The position numbers and the translations under genes are program-made. Below the pieces are notes generated by a model. That model had not been told where the DNA came from, did no database searches, and saw only the letters and a list, made by a program, of their open reading frames with translations. Below are positions 1-8,045 of a DNA stretch of 36,539 nt, piece after piece. Origin of the DNA: Candidatus Sungiibacteriota bacterium. Lineage in GTDB: Bacteria > Patescibacteriota > Minisyncoccia > Sungbacterales > HO2-52-23. The number at the start of each line of letters is the position of its first letter. Positions within the stretch are counted from its first letter, which is position 1. The stretch is taken from contig JACOYX010000007.1 in assembly GCA_016181585.1 (NCBI GenBank), forward strand, positions 1-36,539, written 5' to 3'.

Positions 1-129
1 TAGGATGGAGAGTTCCATACGATCCGTCTTACTAAAGTGTGTGTACCTCATATATTAATTGTGATATATAAGGTGTTGCACTTCAAAGTTCATTTTACAC
101 TTGTAAATTCCTAAAAAAGGAGATGGCCA
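1..129. other. leader region upstream of the first gene
   Basis: AT-rich stretch with no convincing gene. The only clear signal is the Shine-Dalgarno run AAAAAAGGAG at about 112-121, which serves the ATG at 130. No promoter matching consensus at both boxes was found, and the region may hold the end of an upstream unit. Confidence 0.4.
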
Positions 130-1911
130 ATGCTTTCAAATTCTTTTGTTTTGGCTCCCCCTCCCGTGGAAACGCTTTTATATGGCGATACCGGCAACTT
201 GGGTTTATGGCCGAATGAGATAAAAAATAGTGCGGAATTGCAAAAGCAAACCGAAGCGCGCTCTCGCCTATATACAGCACTCAATAGCGTATTCAAGCGT
301 ATAGGCAACCCTGTTATAGAAATAACTGATGCTATCTCCTCCGAAACGATAGCCCGGGAAGACGCAACCGCACTGTACAGGGAGCTTGCTGATTTTTTAG
401 AGGAGGATGCGCTGAATAAGCGGTTTGTTCTCTATCTTCCTTTTGAGATTCTGCCCCACCGCCAATGGAAATTCGCATCGCGCGCGCTCAACGAGGCGAT
501 TGCAGAATTTACTTATACGTATATGAAACGCTGGGATGAATTGCTTTCGGTCAATGATGTAAGGGCAAATTTCTTGGATGGAAATGTTTTGGAGCCGGAG
601 CTTCGCATCGAGCCTTTGATGCGTGTAGCCAAAGCCGCGCATTTTATCCCATTTCTCGTCGCTAAAGATCTAATCCCCCCATCTCTCGTTCGCGATTTGA
701 TTGATGAAAGTCCGGGAAGTGTTTTGCAAAAAAGCGTCATTGATGCACTTCCTGTGCTTGTTGATTTAGGATTTCTCACTGCCTATGAAGCGGGGAAAAT
801 AATCATGGCAAGCGGTGTGCACGAAACGCATGAGTTTTCACTATCGCCGGCATATATTACCCCGGCACGCGCGCAATGGCTCGCACAAGAAAAAGAGCAA
901 AAGCGCATTGCACTCGATGCGAAAGCCATTGCGGAAAGAATTGTACGCGGACATCTGCAACCGCACCATTTCGAAGTATCAGTACAAAAACATGTTATGG
1001 CGCTTGCGATAATTCATGGCGTACGAATCGCCGTTGAAACAGCCGCTCGCGCTGTTACCGAGGAAGCCGCAAAAATTCTTTACCAGCGCTATGAACCCAT
1101 ATTGCTTGTTTTGTGGAGACAAGAAGCATCCGCCGCTGCAAAAGATGCCGTCACAAGCGCATGGGCGCATCTATATCATCTGAACATCATCAGCCGCGAA
1201 TATATTGAACAACAAGGAGTTTTTATTCCCGATTTTGATGCTCCTTTTGCGAAAAATATGAAGCTTATCGAAGAAGATATCGGAGCATTCAAGGATATTT
1301 TGGAACGCATGCAAAGCGAACCGGAACTTTCTCAATTGCTTTATCCGGCATGTATTCTTTTCGGCTCACGTGTTAAGGGCTACGGCACAAGCACCGCCGA
1401 TCTTGATGTTGCGGTGTTTGTAAAACCGGAAGTTTCTATGATGGAAAAGCGCCCCGAACTGCAAAAGCGACTCAAAGAACTTTTCACGCATGGTAACGCG
1501 CACGGGAAAGCGGTTGAATTTTGGCTTACGGAAAAAGAAGGCGGACTCGAGGTGATGTGTATGCCTCGTCCCGATACCGCCATGGGCGACAGCATGTTGG
1601 TGCACGTTCTCTTTGGCGGAGCATGGTACGGCGAGGAGCACGCAATCCGCGAACTCTACGATAAGGTTCTCACCCCGTATCTATATGCCAAAGATGAGGA
1701 AAACCGAAGAACATGGCTTGAAGAGATGGAGCGAGATACCCTCCTCTATCGGCTTCTGCACAAAGGCTATGCCCGCTTTTTCCCGGAACAAGGCGGCGTT
1801 CACACAAGAAATGCGGCGGCTATAGATGGGCAGAGCGTATTTTACGATTCTGGATACCGCCAGCTTGCCGCGAAATTATTCATAAAAAAAGTTTTTTTGC
1901 CGAGGCTATAA
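130..1911 (+). CDS. large protein with a C-terminal nucleotidyltransferase domain
   Basis: 593 residues. The first ~400 residues are mostly helical and I do not recognise them. Near residues 410-427 lies GSRVKGYGTSTADLDVAV, the signature of the DNA polymerase beta-like nucleotidyltransferase fold (GSR...D.D), with both metal-binding aspartates present; a third acidic position could be the E of the following KAVEFWLTE segment. Members of this superfamily transfer NMP to protein, RNA or antibiotics, and the substrate cannot be read here. The start is set by a strong Shine-Dalgarno at 116-121, 8 nt before the ATG. It stands alone on the plus strand, facing the minus-strand cluster that follows. 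Fold call is fairly sure; function is open. An antitoxin-type MNT protein is less likely given the large N-terminal region. Confidence 0.8.
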   Translation: MLSNSFVLAPPPVETLLYGDTGNLGLWPNEIKNSAELQKQTEARSRLYTALNSVFKRIGNPVIEITDAISSETIAREDATALYRELADFLEEDALNKRFVLYLPFEILPHRQWKFASRALNEAIAEFTYTYMKRWDELLSVNDVRANFLDGNVLEPELRIEPLMRVAKAAHFIPFLVAKDLIPPSLVRDLIDESPGSVLQKSVIDALPVLVDLGFLTAYEAGKIIMASGVHETHEFSLSPAYITPARAQWLAQEKEQKRIALDAKAIAERIVRGHLQPHHFEVSVQKHVMALAIIHGVRIAVETAARAVTEEAAKILYQRYEPILLVLWRQEASAAAKDAVTSAWAHLYHLNIISREYIEQQGVFIPDFDAPFAKNMKLIEEDIGAFKDILERMQSEPELSQLLYPACILFGSRVKGYGTSTADLDVAVFVKPEVSMMEKRPELQKRLKELFTHGNAHGKAVEFWLTEKEGGLEVMCMPRPDTAMGDSMLVHVLFGGAWYGEEHAIRELYDKVLTPYLYAKDEENRRTWLEEMERDTLLYRLLHKGYARFFPEQGGVHTRNAAAIDGQSVFYDSGYRQLAAKLFIKKVFLPRL

Positions 1912-1925
1912 ATAACAAGAAAAAT

Positions 1926-1955
1926 AAAATGGACAGCTCATTGAGCCGTCCATTT
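1926..1955. terminator. bidirectional terminator hairpin
   Basis: AAATGGAC and GTCCATTT arms enclose a second short stem (GCTCATTGAGC). A- and T-rich flanks lie on both sides. It sits between two convergent genes and can serve both. Confidence 0.7.
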
Positions 1956-1977
1956 ACTTTTTAACCTATTAGCTTTT

Positions 1978-3003
1978 TTATAGATCGTCTTCAGTGCGAC
2001 CGAGGCCGGCAAGGTCACGCGGAGTAGTGCGCCGCCGGCGGGGCATCAGCTCTGCCCGACGCGGACCTCGGCCAAGCATAACCCGAAGCGTGGGCAAAGA
2101 ACCCGTTCGTGCCGCCTCGTTATATTCCGACAGCGCTTTTGGCGCTTGCCCCTGAAATACCAATCGTGTCGATGTCGAACTGATATGATCGCGCAACCAC
2201 GCAAGATGCGCTTCATTGGCCGGATCGATCTCTTTTGTGCGCGTCACAGCATAGTATGTGACTTGCTTGACCTCCAGCGGTACACTATTCCAGCGAACGC
2301 GTCCGATACCCATTCCATTTTGTTGCAGTGCGCGTGCTGAATCCAATGGATCGGCATCGTGCACACTCTGTGCATCAACGCCAACACGCACCACTTCATA
2401 CGGCTTTCCTTCTTCGTCGTTATATACATTATCCACAGCGGGCTCAAACCCTTCTTCAAGAGAATTGATGTATCGCACCGTCAACTCATGGTTGACGGAT
2501 CCATCCGCATTTATGATAACAATGGGTGTTTCGAGACGCCGCTCAAGCTGTCCCATAATCATATATGGCATATCACGCCGCTTCGGATTATATCCAGCGA
2601 CGATTTGCGGAATGGGAAGCATGCCGGACAAATCCATATCCATACCAGTGCCGCCCGCCATATTGGCAAACATAAACATAGAAAGCATATTTGGATCTAT
2701 GCCCATCGCACTCGCAAAACTGCTTACTTGCGCCGGCGATGGTTTTTCGCCCTTTACTTCCGCATTCGGGTCTACTGCCTCAACCACAGGAGATACCACG
2801 GCGGTGGGCGCAGAAACCGGTCGAAATGCATTATAAACCTTTGCGGCTTTTACCAAACCGCATCCCGTCACTTGCTTGATCTGATCTGCGGTTAAGAGCG
2901 CCAAGTCAGCTTCGCTCTCTACACCCTCTTTTGCTAATTCTGCAACCTTCTCGTTGGTCAACCCAAACTCATCCAATAATCTCTTCTTCAATCCTTCATC
3001 CAT
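1978..3003 (-). CDS. unknown protein with N-terminal helix-hairpin-helix-like domain
   Basis: 341 residues. Residues 1-60 resemble a helix-hairpin-helix/SAM-like module: repeated short helices with the turn VTGCGLVKAAKVY at about 45-57, often a DNA-binding or protein-binding unit. A Pro/Val/Ala linker (60-95) and a Met-rich stretch (about 105-130) follow. The region from about 150 to 300 looks globular alpha/beta but I cannot assign it; the tail is Arg-rich (RRRRTTPRD). The start is supported by GAGGAG 8 nt upstream and by a promoter at 3061-3087, so it has its own transcription start. It follows the PurA-like gene on the same strand but is separated by a terminator and a mobile element, so co-function with the vWA/kinase genes is only suggested by proximity. 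Confidence 0.75.
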   Translation of the reverse strand: MDEGLKKRLLDEFGLTNEKVAELAKEGVESEADLALLTADQIKQVTGCGLVKAAKVYNAFRPVSAPTAVVSPVVEAVDPNAEVKGEKPSPAQVSSFASAMGIDPNMLSMFMFANMAGGTGMDMDLSGMLPIPQIVAGYNPKRRDMPYMIMGQLERRLETPIVIINADGSVNHELTVRYINSLEEGFEPAVDNVYNDEEGKPYEVVRVGVDAQSVHDADPLDSARALQQNGMGIGRVRWNSVPLEVKQVTYYAVTRTKEIDPANEAHLAWLRDHISSTSTRLVFQGQAPKALSEYNEAARTGSLPTLRVMLGRGPRRAELMPRRRRTTPRDLAGLGRTEDDL

Positions 3004-3060
3004 ATATATCTCTCCTCTTTAATAAAAAGATCAATTGAGCAAAAATTGCTCTGGAAATAT

Positions 3061-3087
3061 ATTATATTACATTGAATTTAATGTCAA
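3061..3087 (-). promoter_or_regulatory. sigma70-type promoter for the HhH-like gene
   Basis: On the minus strand TTGACA (3082-3087) is followed after 15 nt by TATAAT (3061-3066); an alternative TAATAT gives 17 nt. The start codon is about 58 nt downstream of the -10 box. Confidence 0.7.
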
Positions 3088-3095
3088 GTAAATGA

Positions 3096-3125
3096 AAAAG
3101 GCGGAGCTTAAGTCCCGCCTTTTTG
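3096..3125. terminator. bidirectional terminator hairpin
   Basis: Arms AGGCGG and CCGCCT with A-run before and T-run after. On the minus strand it closes the PurA-like transcription unit, after the mobile element. Confidence 0.7.
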
Positions 3126-3141
3126 TTTAAAAATAGCTATA

Positions 3142-3357
3142 GGGCATGTTGCCGAATACCATTTCTCCTACAAATGATGAATTTCTGCCAAAATAGCTTC
3201 AAAACTTTTTGGCATATCTTCCAGATAGGCCTCAAAGTTTGTTCAGCAATTTTGTCTAGAAATTCATCAATCTTCCAGATAGGCCTCAAAGTTTGTTCAG
3301 CAATTTTGTCTAGAAATTCATCATTTTCGGAACGAAAGCCTATTTGGCAACAGACCC
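3142..3357. mobile_element. class I palindromic MITE-like element, copy 1
   Basis: Starts GGGCATGTTGCCGAATA and ends in TTTGGCAACAGACCC, so the ends are inverted repeats of each other. The 5-bp sequence CTATA occurs directly outside both ends (3137-3141 and 3358-3362), the mark of a transposition event. The interior is shared only in part with the other copies and has been enlarged by a 54-bp tandem duplication. The right-hand CTATA contains the TAG stop codon of the PurA-like gene (minus strand TATAG), so insertion at the very end of the gene left its stop intact. No transposase is encoded. Confidence 0.85.
3216..3323. repeat. 54-bp tandem duplication inside the class I element
   Basis: Two units, 3216-3269 and 3270-3323, appear identical. 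Each carries the AGATAGGCC motif of the element's central hairpin. A duplication this clean is probably recent. Confidence 0.85.
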
Positions 3358-4749
3358 CTATAAACAAATTTTGTCATCTTCGGTTGGCCCGAAAGATATC
3401 ATTTTTACTGGCACTTTCAGTTCTTGTGTGAATACTCTTTCGCAGAGTTCAATCATGTACTCCAGCTTCTCATTTTTCCGGAATAGATAAGCGGTACAAT
3501 TCGGACGGCACATCCGCAAGAGCTCACCTAATTTTCCCTGATGCGCCAGCTGATGCTCATCCGCACCACGCCGGACAAGGATATCGCCTTTCTCAAAAAA
3601 GTGCTGATGATGCGCACCGTTATAGGAATCGCACATTTTCCAAGCGCCATTCACTATAATCTGATCAAACCACGTTACCGCAATCCCATCAAACGCATCA
3701 GGGCCGCCGCACACATTAACCGCGTAGCGCAGTGCTACAAAATCGAGGGGACCCACACGCACTTTTCCCTGCCAGCGATTCTCGTTTTTATTGCTCCCCG
3801 GCAAAAGATTTTCCAGCATCTCGGAACACTCGGTCACCATCGGTCCCGCCCCATGGCGAATCTGGTACGCGCGCGTAACGCCAAGTTTAATCACTTCTCC
3901 GTCGTAGCCGCATTCCTTTAGCAAATTGAATGTAGTTTCAGCCGGTATTGTGCGGAGCTTGCTGGTGTGCGGATGAAAGCCGTAATAGCGATCGGTCAAA
4001 ACCCCATGCGAGCTTTCAACCACCACGACGCCATCGCGCTCGAGCACTTCTTTTTCAAGATAATCGCTTTCCACAATCCGCACGGAAGATGCCATTGTTT
4101 TGAACCGATCATATGTCCATTGTATTAGGCCCGGAAAATGAAGCAGTTCGATAAGTTCTGTCGCGGAATCGCGGTCGCTTTCCAAGAAACAATCATTATT
4201 TGCAGTAATTTCAGCAAGTTCAGCTATTTTTTGCATCCTTACCGCTTCAAGTTGGCGATAAAGATTATTACCCTTAATATCTTTTGCTCTAATAGCGAGT
4301 TTCGGATACCGCTCTGCATCGAGAAATGCCTCGCCTACACCAGTACCAATAGTTCCGCGCGGATTATCTCTCCGCGCAAGCTCGCGCAATCGAGAAGCGG
4401 CTTGGTGCCATGGAGTAGCAGAAATTGCATTTTCATCCACCGTAAGATATTCAAAACTATTCCTCACTCCACAACCATATTTCAGAAGTTCAGCCTCATT
4501 CATTATCCCATTTGGGTCTATTACGAAATTTTGGGTTAAATGAGTTTTTACTCCTTCGAAGGTACCGCAGCCAAATTGACTGAAATTAAACTTAAACCCT
4601 CGCGATGTTGCTACCCCATGGCTCCCCTGCGCACCGCCGACCTTTATGACCGTATGAGCGTTCATCTCTGTACAAATCTTATGCACTACTCCGCCCTTTC
4701 CCCCGTCTCCTCCACCAAGATCAGTGACTGTAAAAAGCTTTTTCGCCAT
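3358..4749 (-). CDS. divergent adenylosuccinate synthetase homologue (PurA-like)
   Basis: 463 residues, close to the ~430 of PurA. Family motifs are visible but altered. The P-loop-like GDEGKG of PurA appears as GDGGKG (residues 14-19), keeping the catalytic Asp (D15) and Lys but not Glu. The GGxNAGHT motif appears as GGAQGSHG (38-45), keeping the catalytic His (H44). GTIGTGVGEAF matches the family's TTGRGIGPAY region. The C-terminal SFGPTEDDKI matches the STGPxRxE base-binding segment. PurA joins IMP and aspartate using GTP to make adenylosuccinate. Departures in several substrate loops suggest a paralogue with a different acceptor or base rather than the housekeeping enzyme. The start has GAGAGGAG just upstream. 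It follows the vWA gene on the same strand, but a terminator and a class I element lie between, so its promoter is unclear. Confidence 0.75.
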   Translation of the reverse strand: MAKKLFTVTDLGGGDGGKGGVVHKICTEMNAHTVIKVGGAQGSHGVATSRGFKFNFSQFGCGTFEGVKTHLTQNFVIDPNGIMNEAELLKYGCGVRNSFEYLTVDENAISATPWHQAASRLRELARRDNPRGTIGTGVGEAFLDAERYPKLAIRAKDIKGNNLYRQLEAVRMQKIAELAEITANNDCFLESDRDSATELIELLHFPGLIQWTYDRFKTMASSVRIVESDYLEKEVLERDGVVVVESSHGVLTDRYYGFHPHTSKLRTIPAETTFNLLKECGYDGEVIKLGVTRAYQIRHGAGPMVTECSEMLENLLPGSNKNENRWQGKVRVGPLDFVALRYAVNVCGGPDAFDGIAVTWFDQIIVNGAWKMCDSYNGAHHQHFFEKGDILVRRGADEHQLAHQGKLGELLRMCRPNCTAYLFRKNEKLEYMIELCERVFTQELKVPVKMISFGPTEDDKICL

Positions 4750-4773
4750 TCCGCATCTCCTCTCTCACTAAAA

Positions 4774-4934
4774 GGGACTGTTGCCGAATAGCACTTTGGC
4801 TACAATTGCATAAATTCGGTCAAATTTTCCAAAAAATTTCTTGGCTTATCTATCAAGATAGGCCGTAAAATTTGTGTGAGTATTTGCCTCGAATTTCTGC
4901 AACTTCGCGACGTAGGCTATTCGGCAACATACCC
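4774..4934. mobile_element. class I palindromic MITE-like element, copy 2
   Basis: 161 bp from GGGACTGTTGCCGAATAG to CTATTCGGCAACATACCC, flanked by the 5-bp direct repeat TAAAA (4769-4773 and 4935-4939). It is in the opposite orientation to copies 3 and 4. Its centre holds a hairpin with arms GGCTTATCT and AGATAGGCC. It sits in the 5' leader of the PurA-like gene, 24 nt before the start codon, so any original promoter has been displaced or lies within it. Confidence 0.9.
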
Positions 4935-4950
4935 TAAAAATAAGAATAAA

Positions 4951-4969
4951 AGGGTGGCTTTGCCACCCT
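4951..4969 (-). terminator. terminator of the kinase-like/vWA operon
   Basis: Minus strand AGGGTGGC-AAA-GCCACCCT followed by TTTTATTCTTATTTTT. A textbook rho-independent terminator 15 nt after the vWA stop codon. Confidence 0.85.
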
Positions 4970-4983
4970 CCTGTTTTGCTAAT

Positions 4984-6117
4984 TTAGAGCCACATTTTCC
5001 CTTTTTTAGGCGGCGTGCCATTACCCTTTTTTTTCGAGGAGGGTGTTTTAATCACCGTCTCATCACCTATCGGCCAGAGGTCGCCTTTTTTTGCAAACTT
5101 TGCGTCCTTTAAAGGGATTTTGTCAAAGTTAGGAAGTATTTTTTGCGCACCAATGGGGATGTTAGATACGGAACGCACAATATCACGCGCATCTTCCTGA
5201 TTTAAACCTGCCGTTCGCAGAAAAGATTCTGTGGTCTGCAAATCAAGTACCCCCTCGGTCAGGCCTATAATAGCCGCCTTAACGTGAGGTAATAATTGTG
5301 TTTGCGGAAGAATCACAACACGTTCGTTTCCGAACATGCTCGTCCAGAAACTGTTTGTTTCCCCATCATGCCCTACTTGCAGAAAGAAAGCGTGCGCCTG
5401 CTTGAGAAGATCGTTAACCACCTCTTTAGTGCTCGGCAGGATTTTCTTATCGATCTGATACCCGTTTTCTAGTACTTTCTCAAACACTGAGTCTCCAAAC
5501 ACGCGAACAAGTGTCCCCCGATCAAGTTTGGCTCTTCCCGGCGCATCGGATACGGTGAAATCGTAATACTTCAATTCGTATTTGTTGATATCCGCCGATG
5601 TGCAATAAGCTCCTCCAAAAAGCCCATATTGTGGATCTTCCGGCGTGTCACCGCCTCTGTGCTCCGGGATCATAAGCGTCATCTGCTCCGCAATCTTTTC
5701 ATCCATCTCGGCTTGGGAGCGGCACAGCACATAATTATCGCCTATATCGCCAAAAATTGAAGTAATCATCTGTACATCATAGCGCTTAAGCACTGCCTTT
5801 GGTCCGCTTGCGAGTAGTTCGTATGTTTTAGGAAGTACTTCAAGCGCAATTTCGACGTTGTGTCCCATCGATCCCGTAGTATCCAGCCGTGTTTCTTCAA
5901 GCATCGCTACGCCACGCGGCAAGATGAAATAATCACCTTCCGGATTCATCCGTGAAATTGATCTTCGAATCACGTCATAACCCGCCGGATCAACCAAAGG
6001 ATGCAGACCCAATCCTTCTCGTCTTCGCTGTTCACCCTTATGAGTTGCGGATCCGGCAAGCTCTGCTTCTGCTTTTACTCTGCGATACGAAACATAAGAC
6101 AATGTATTTTTACCCAT
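4984..6117 (-). CDS. vWA-domain protein with complete MIDAS
   Basis: 377 residues. A von Willebrand factor A metal-ion-dependent adhesion site is complete: DTTGS (79-83), Thr in GGDTPED (T158) and Asp in TVSDAPG (D191). These residues hold Mg2+ and bind a partner's acidic side chain. There is no signal peptide or membrane segment, so it is probably cytoplasmic. The C-terminal ~50 residues are Lys/Pro/Gly-rich (KKKGNGTPPKKGK) and likely disordered. The start has GAGGAG/AAGGA upstream. The gene lies 18 nt after the kinase-like gene and before a terminator, so the two form an operon. Cytoplasmic vWA proteins often scaffold kinases, AAA+ ATPases or phosphatases in multi-protein complexes; pairing with a kinase fold here fits that, but the target is unknown. 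Confidence 0.8.
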   Translation of the reverse strand: MGKNTLSYVSYRRVKAEAELAGSATHKGEQRRREGLGLHPLVDPAGYDVIRRSISRMNPEGDYFILPRGVAMLEETRLDTTGSMGHNVEIALEVLPKTYELLASGPKAVLKRYDVQMITSIFGDIGDNYVLCRSQAEMDEKIAEQMTLMIPEHRGGDTPEDPQYGLFGGAYCTSADINKYELKYYDFTVSDAPGRAKLDRGTLVRVFGDSVFEKVLENGYQIDKKILPSTKEVVNDLLKQAHAFFLQVGHDGETNSFWTSMFGNERVVILPQTQLLPHVKAAIIGLTEGVLDLQTTESFLRTAGLNQEDARDIVRSVSNIPIGAQKILPNFDKIPLKDAKFAKKGDLWPIGDETVIKTPSSKKKGNGTPPKKGKMWL

Positions 6118-6135
6118 ACTATATTCCTTTCTCCT

Positions 6136-6972
6136 CTAAAGAGGATAAGCCGTAAATGGATGAAACCCCCGAGATGGCCACAAAGCTCTTACAAGACGGT
6201 AAAATGCTTCATGAGCCCGCGCCGCATCGTGTTCATTTTCTTCTGCAAGGTTATGCAAAAAAAGTTCATAATCACGACTCTTGAGTTGATCATCGGCAGG
6301 AAGCACTCCGGTAGCAGGATCGCCCCCGAGGGCAAGGATCACTTGTTTAGCCGCTTTTGCTATATCTTTGGCGGCTAAGTTGGCAGGCAACCCGCCTACC
6401 CCATAAATATTAGCTTCGGTAAAATCGAAAAGGGCAATATAGTGCTGATCTCGTTCAATTAAAATATTTTCGCCATCTACCCCGCCGGCAACAATCCCTT
6501 GATCGTGCAAAAAAACAAGCAACTTCAAGAGTTTTCCCATAATCCATGCGCTTGTTTTCGGATCAATCCGCACGCGGTCGCGAAAAACAATTTGTTCAAT
6601 CGGCACCAAGCGGCCAATATCGTCCGCTACTCCCACAAAACTCAAAATGTTCACCCTTCGATCATCCTGGTCTTCGGCAATAAAACTTTCCACAAGATTA
6701 GGAAACGTAATTTGGTAGTTCAATAGTATGCTAGGGTCTTCTTTCACCAATGCATACTCTTCTTCCAAACGCTTCGCTTCATCGCGCATAGCGCGCAGAA
6801 GAAACGCCTCGCGATCGAGAAGCGGATTTTCCGCTGTTGTCGCGGCGATTTTTAAGATACCCGCACCGCCCTCGTCCGGCAATCTGCATTCATAAAGACG
6901 AAATTGCTCCGTCTCACCCAAGAGTTTTGATTTTCCCTGCACGGTAACTAGAGGATATTTACTGATATCCAT
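6136..6972 (-). CDS. protein-kinase-like protein, probably degenerate
   Basis: 278 residues. Kinase-fold landmarks can be followed: beta3 Lys in ILKIA (K41), a candidate alpha-C Glu in DREAFLL (E55), the catalytic-loop region GGVDGENILI (163-172) and the metal-binding DFT (183-185, normally DFG). In a normal kinase the loop reads HxDxxxxN. Here N169 is kept but the catalytic His and Asp positions are Ala and Gly, with an Asp two residues later. It is therefore a pseudokinase or an enzyme using a shifted Asp. Transcription starts from the strong promoter at 7020-7048, and AAGGAG lies before the ATG. Operon with the vWA gene suggests a kinase-like/vWA complex. An aminoglycoside-phosphotransferase-like fold is a possible alternative. 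Confidence 0.65.
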   Translation of the reverse strand: MDISKYPLVTVQGKSKLLGETEQFRLYECRLPDEGGAGILKIAATTAENPLLDREAFLLRAMRDEAKRLEEEYALVKEDPSILLNYQITFPNLVESFIAEDQDDRRVNILSFVGVADDIGRLVPIEQIVFRDRVRIDPKTSAWIMGKLLKLLVFLHDQGIVAGGVDGENILIERDQHYIALFDFTEANIYGVGGLPANLAAKDIAKAAKQVILALGGDPATGVLPADDQLKSRDYELFLHNLAEENEHDAARAHEAFYRLVRALWPSRGFHPFTAYPL

Positions 6973-7019
6973 GTGTTGTTCTCCTTACTTCTTTTTTAAA
7001 GGACTATTGAATGGAAGTT

Positions 7020-7048
7020 ATGATACTAAATAAATTGTAATATGTCAA
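7020..7048 (-). promoter_or_regulatory. promoter of the kinase-like/vWA operon
   Basis: Minus strand TTGACA (7043-7048), 17-nt spacer, TATCAT (7020-7025). Near-consensus sigma70 promoter with a 5' leader of roughly 40 nt. Confidence 0.85.
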
Positions 7049-7089
7049 TAAAACACGCTAAAGCCCTGCGAATTCAAGAATCTAATAAG

Positions 7090-7252
7090 GGGTCTGTTGC
7101 CGAATAGCCTATGTCGCGAAATTTCAGAAATTCGAGGCAAATTTTTCAAACAAATTTCGAGGCCTATCTGGAAGATAAGCCAAGAAATTTTTTGGAAAAT
7201 TTGACCGAATTTATGCAATTGTAGCTCATAAGCGCTATTCGGCAACAGTCCC
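7090..7252. mobile_element. class I palindromic MITE-like element, copy 3
   Basis: 163 bp, GGGTCTGTTGCCGAATAGC to GCTATTCGGCAACAGTCCC, flanked by the direct repeat ATAAG (7085-7089 and 7253-7257). Central hairpin arms are GGCCTATCT and AGATAAGCC. It lies between divergent genes, outside both coding regions. Confidence 0.92.
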
Positions 7253-7325
7253 ATAAGATAACGACTATTTGCCTATCCGCCCGAAGCGTACTACGGTAGG
7301 GTAAGTACCGTCCCCAAGGAGTGCC

Positions 7326-7934
7326 ATGAATCATACCATTAATCTGCTTGAATTTCCGCCGCGCGACACATTACTTCACACCCTCCAAACCAAAGGAGTA
7401 CTATCATTTCCCCTTTTGGACAATTCGGCACGACTGGAACTTCTGGAAGAAGCCGTGTGTTACCCCTATCGGAGAAAAAAGCCATATATAGAAAAATATA
7501 AGGTTGTACAGTATTTTTCGGCTTTTAATAGCTTTCCTGAAACGAGCAAGTTTTTATACTTTGCCGATATTTTGCAAAAAGCGATTATCGCGCGTTGTGA
7601 AGGTGCGGCGCATGAAGCATTTCCCGTTCCGCTTGCATTCAACGACTTTGTGCTTCAGCGCTATGACAGGAATCCGATCGGCATAAGCCCCCACCAAGAC
7701 GGATTAAGCCGTATCAATCTTGTTGCCGTACTCCTGCTTACCGGCCATGCGCGATTTTGTATCTGCCGCGACCGAGGTGGCCGAAATGCGGAGGAAATAT
7801 CATCTCCGCCAGGCAACATCATTCTCATGCGCGCTCCGGGTTTTTGGGGAGAGCAAGAACAACTTTTTCATTTTGTTGACTGTATCAGCGAACCTCGCTA
7901 TACCTTCGGCATGCGGCAATGGGTAAAAAAATAA
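7326..7934 (+). CDS. 2-oxoglutarate/Fe(II)-dependent oxygenase-like protein
   Basis: 202 residues. The metal triad of the double-stranded beta-helix oxygenases is readable: HQD (H123, D125) and a distal His in LFHFVDC (H182), followed by RYTFGMR, whose Arg would bind the 2-oxoglutarate carboxylate. Spacing and size (~200 residues) fit the AlkB/prolyl-hydroxylase-like group. Such enzymes hydroxylate or demethylate protein, nucleic acid or small substrates; the substrate is not evident. AAGGAG precedes the ATG. It is a single-gene unit closed by the hairpin at 7933-7964. Confidence 0.75.
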   Translation: MNHTINLLEFPPRDTLLHTLQTKGVLSFPLLDNSARLELLEEAVCYPYRRKKPYIEKYKVVQYFSAFNSFPETSKFLYFADILQKAIIARCEGAAHEAFPVPLAFNDFVLQRYDRNPIGISPHQDGLSRINLVAVLLLTGHARFCICRDRGGRNAEEISSPPGNIILMRAPGFWGEQEQLFHFVDCISEPRYTFGMRQWVKK

Positions 7935-7964
7935 ACCGTGGCACATACAGTGCACGGTTTTTAT
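7933..7964. terminator. terminator after the oxygenase gene
   Basis: AAACCGTG and CACGGTTT arms followed by TTTTAT, overlapping the stop codon of the oxygenase gene. Confidence 0.75.
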
Positions 7965-7965
7965 A

Positions 7966-8007
7966 TTTGGAACAACTAGCACGCGACCGTGTGCTAGTTG
8001 TTCCAAA
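7966..8007. repeat. long perfect inverted repeat between convergent genes
   Basis: Two 17-bp arms (7966-7982 and 7991-8007; core GGAACAACTAGCAC) with an 8-nt loop. No T-run follows on either side, so it is not a standard terminator. It lies between the oxygenase terminator and the FolB stop codon and may protect 3' ends or be part of the FolB terminator. Confidence 0.7.
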
Positions 8008-8045
8008 ACTTTACGATACTTTTTCACATCTGGGATGCCGTCATT

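Noticed and set aside
2258-2836. 192-residue plus-strand frame
   Set aside because: Antisense to the HhH-like gene; serine/arginine-rich composition typical of a shadow frame, and no Shine-Dalgarno.
3123-3431. 102-residue reading frame on the plus strand
   Set aside because: It lies within the class I element and its tandem duplication and simply repeats a peptide encoded by the 54-bp unit; no ribosome-binding site.
4774-4934. Class I elements as IS6-family remnants
   Set aside because: The end resembles IS6 termini, but the flanking duplications are 5 bp, not 8 bp, and no transposase fragment is present.
7045-7254. 69-residue minus-strand frame, and similar frames at 8448-8828 and 22529-22726
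   Set aside because: All are translations of class I elements; shared peptide pieces come from repeat sequence rather than from gene conservation.
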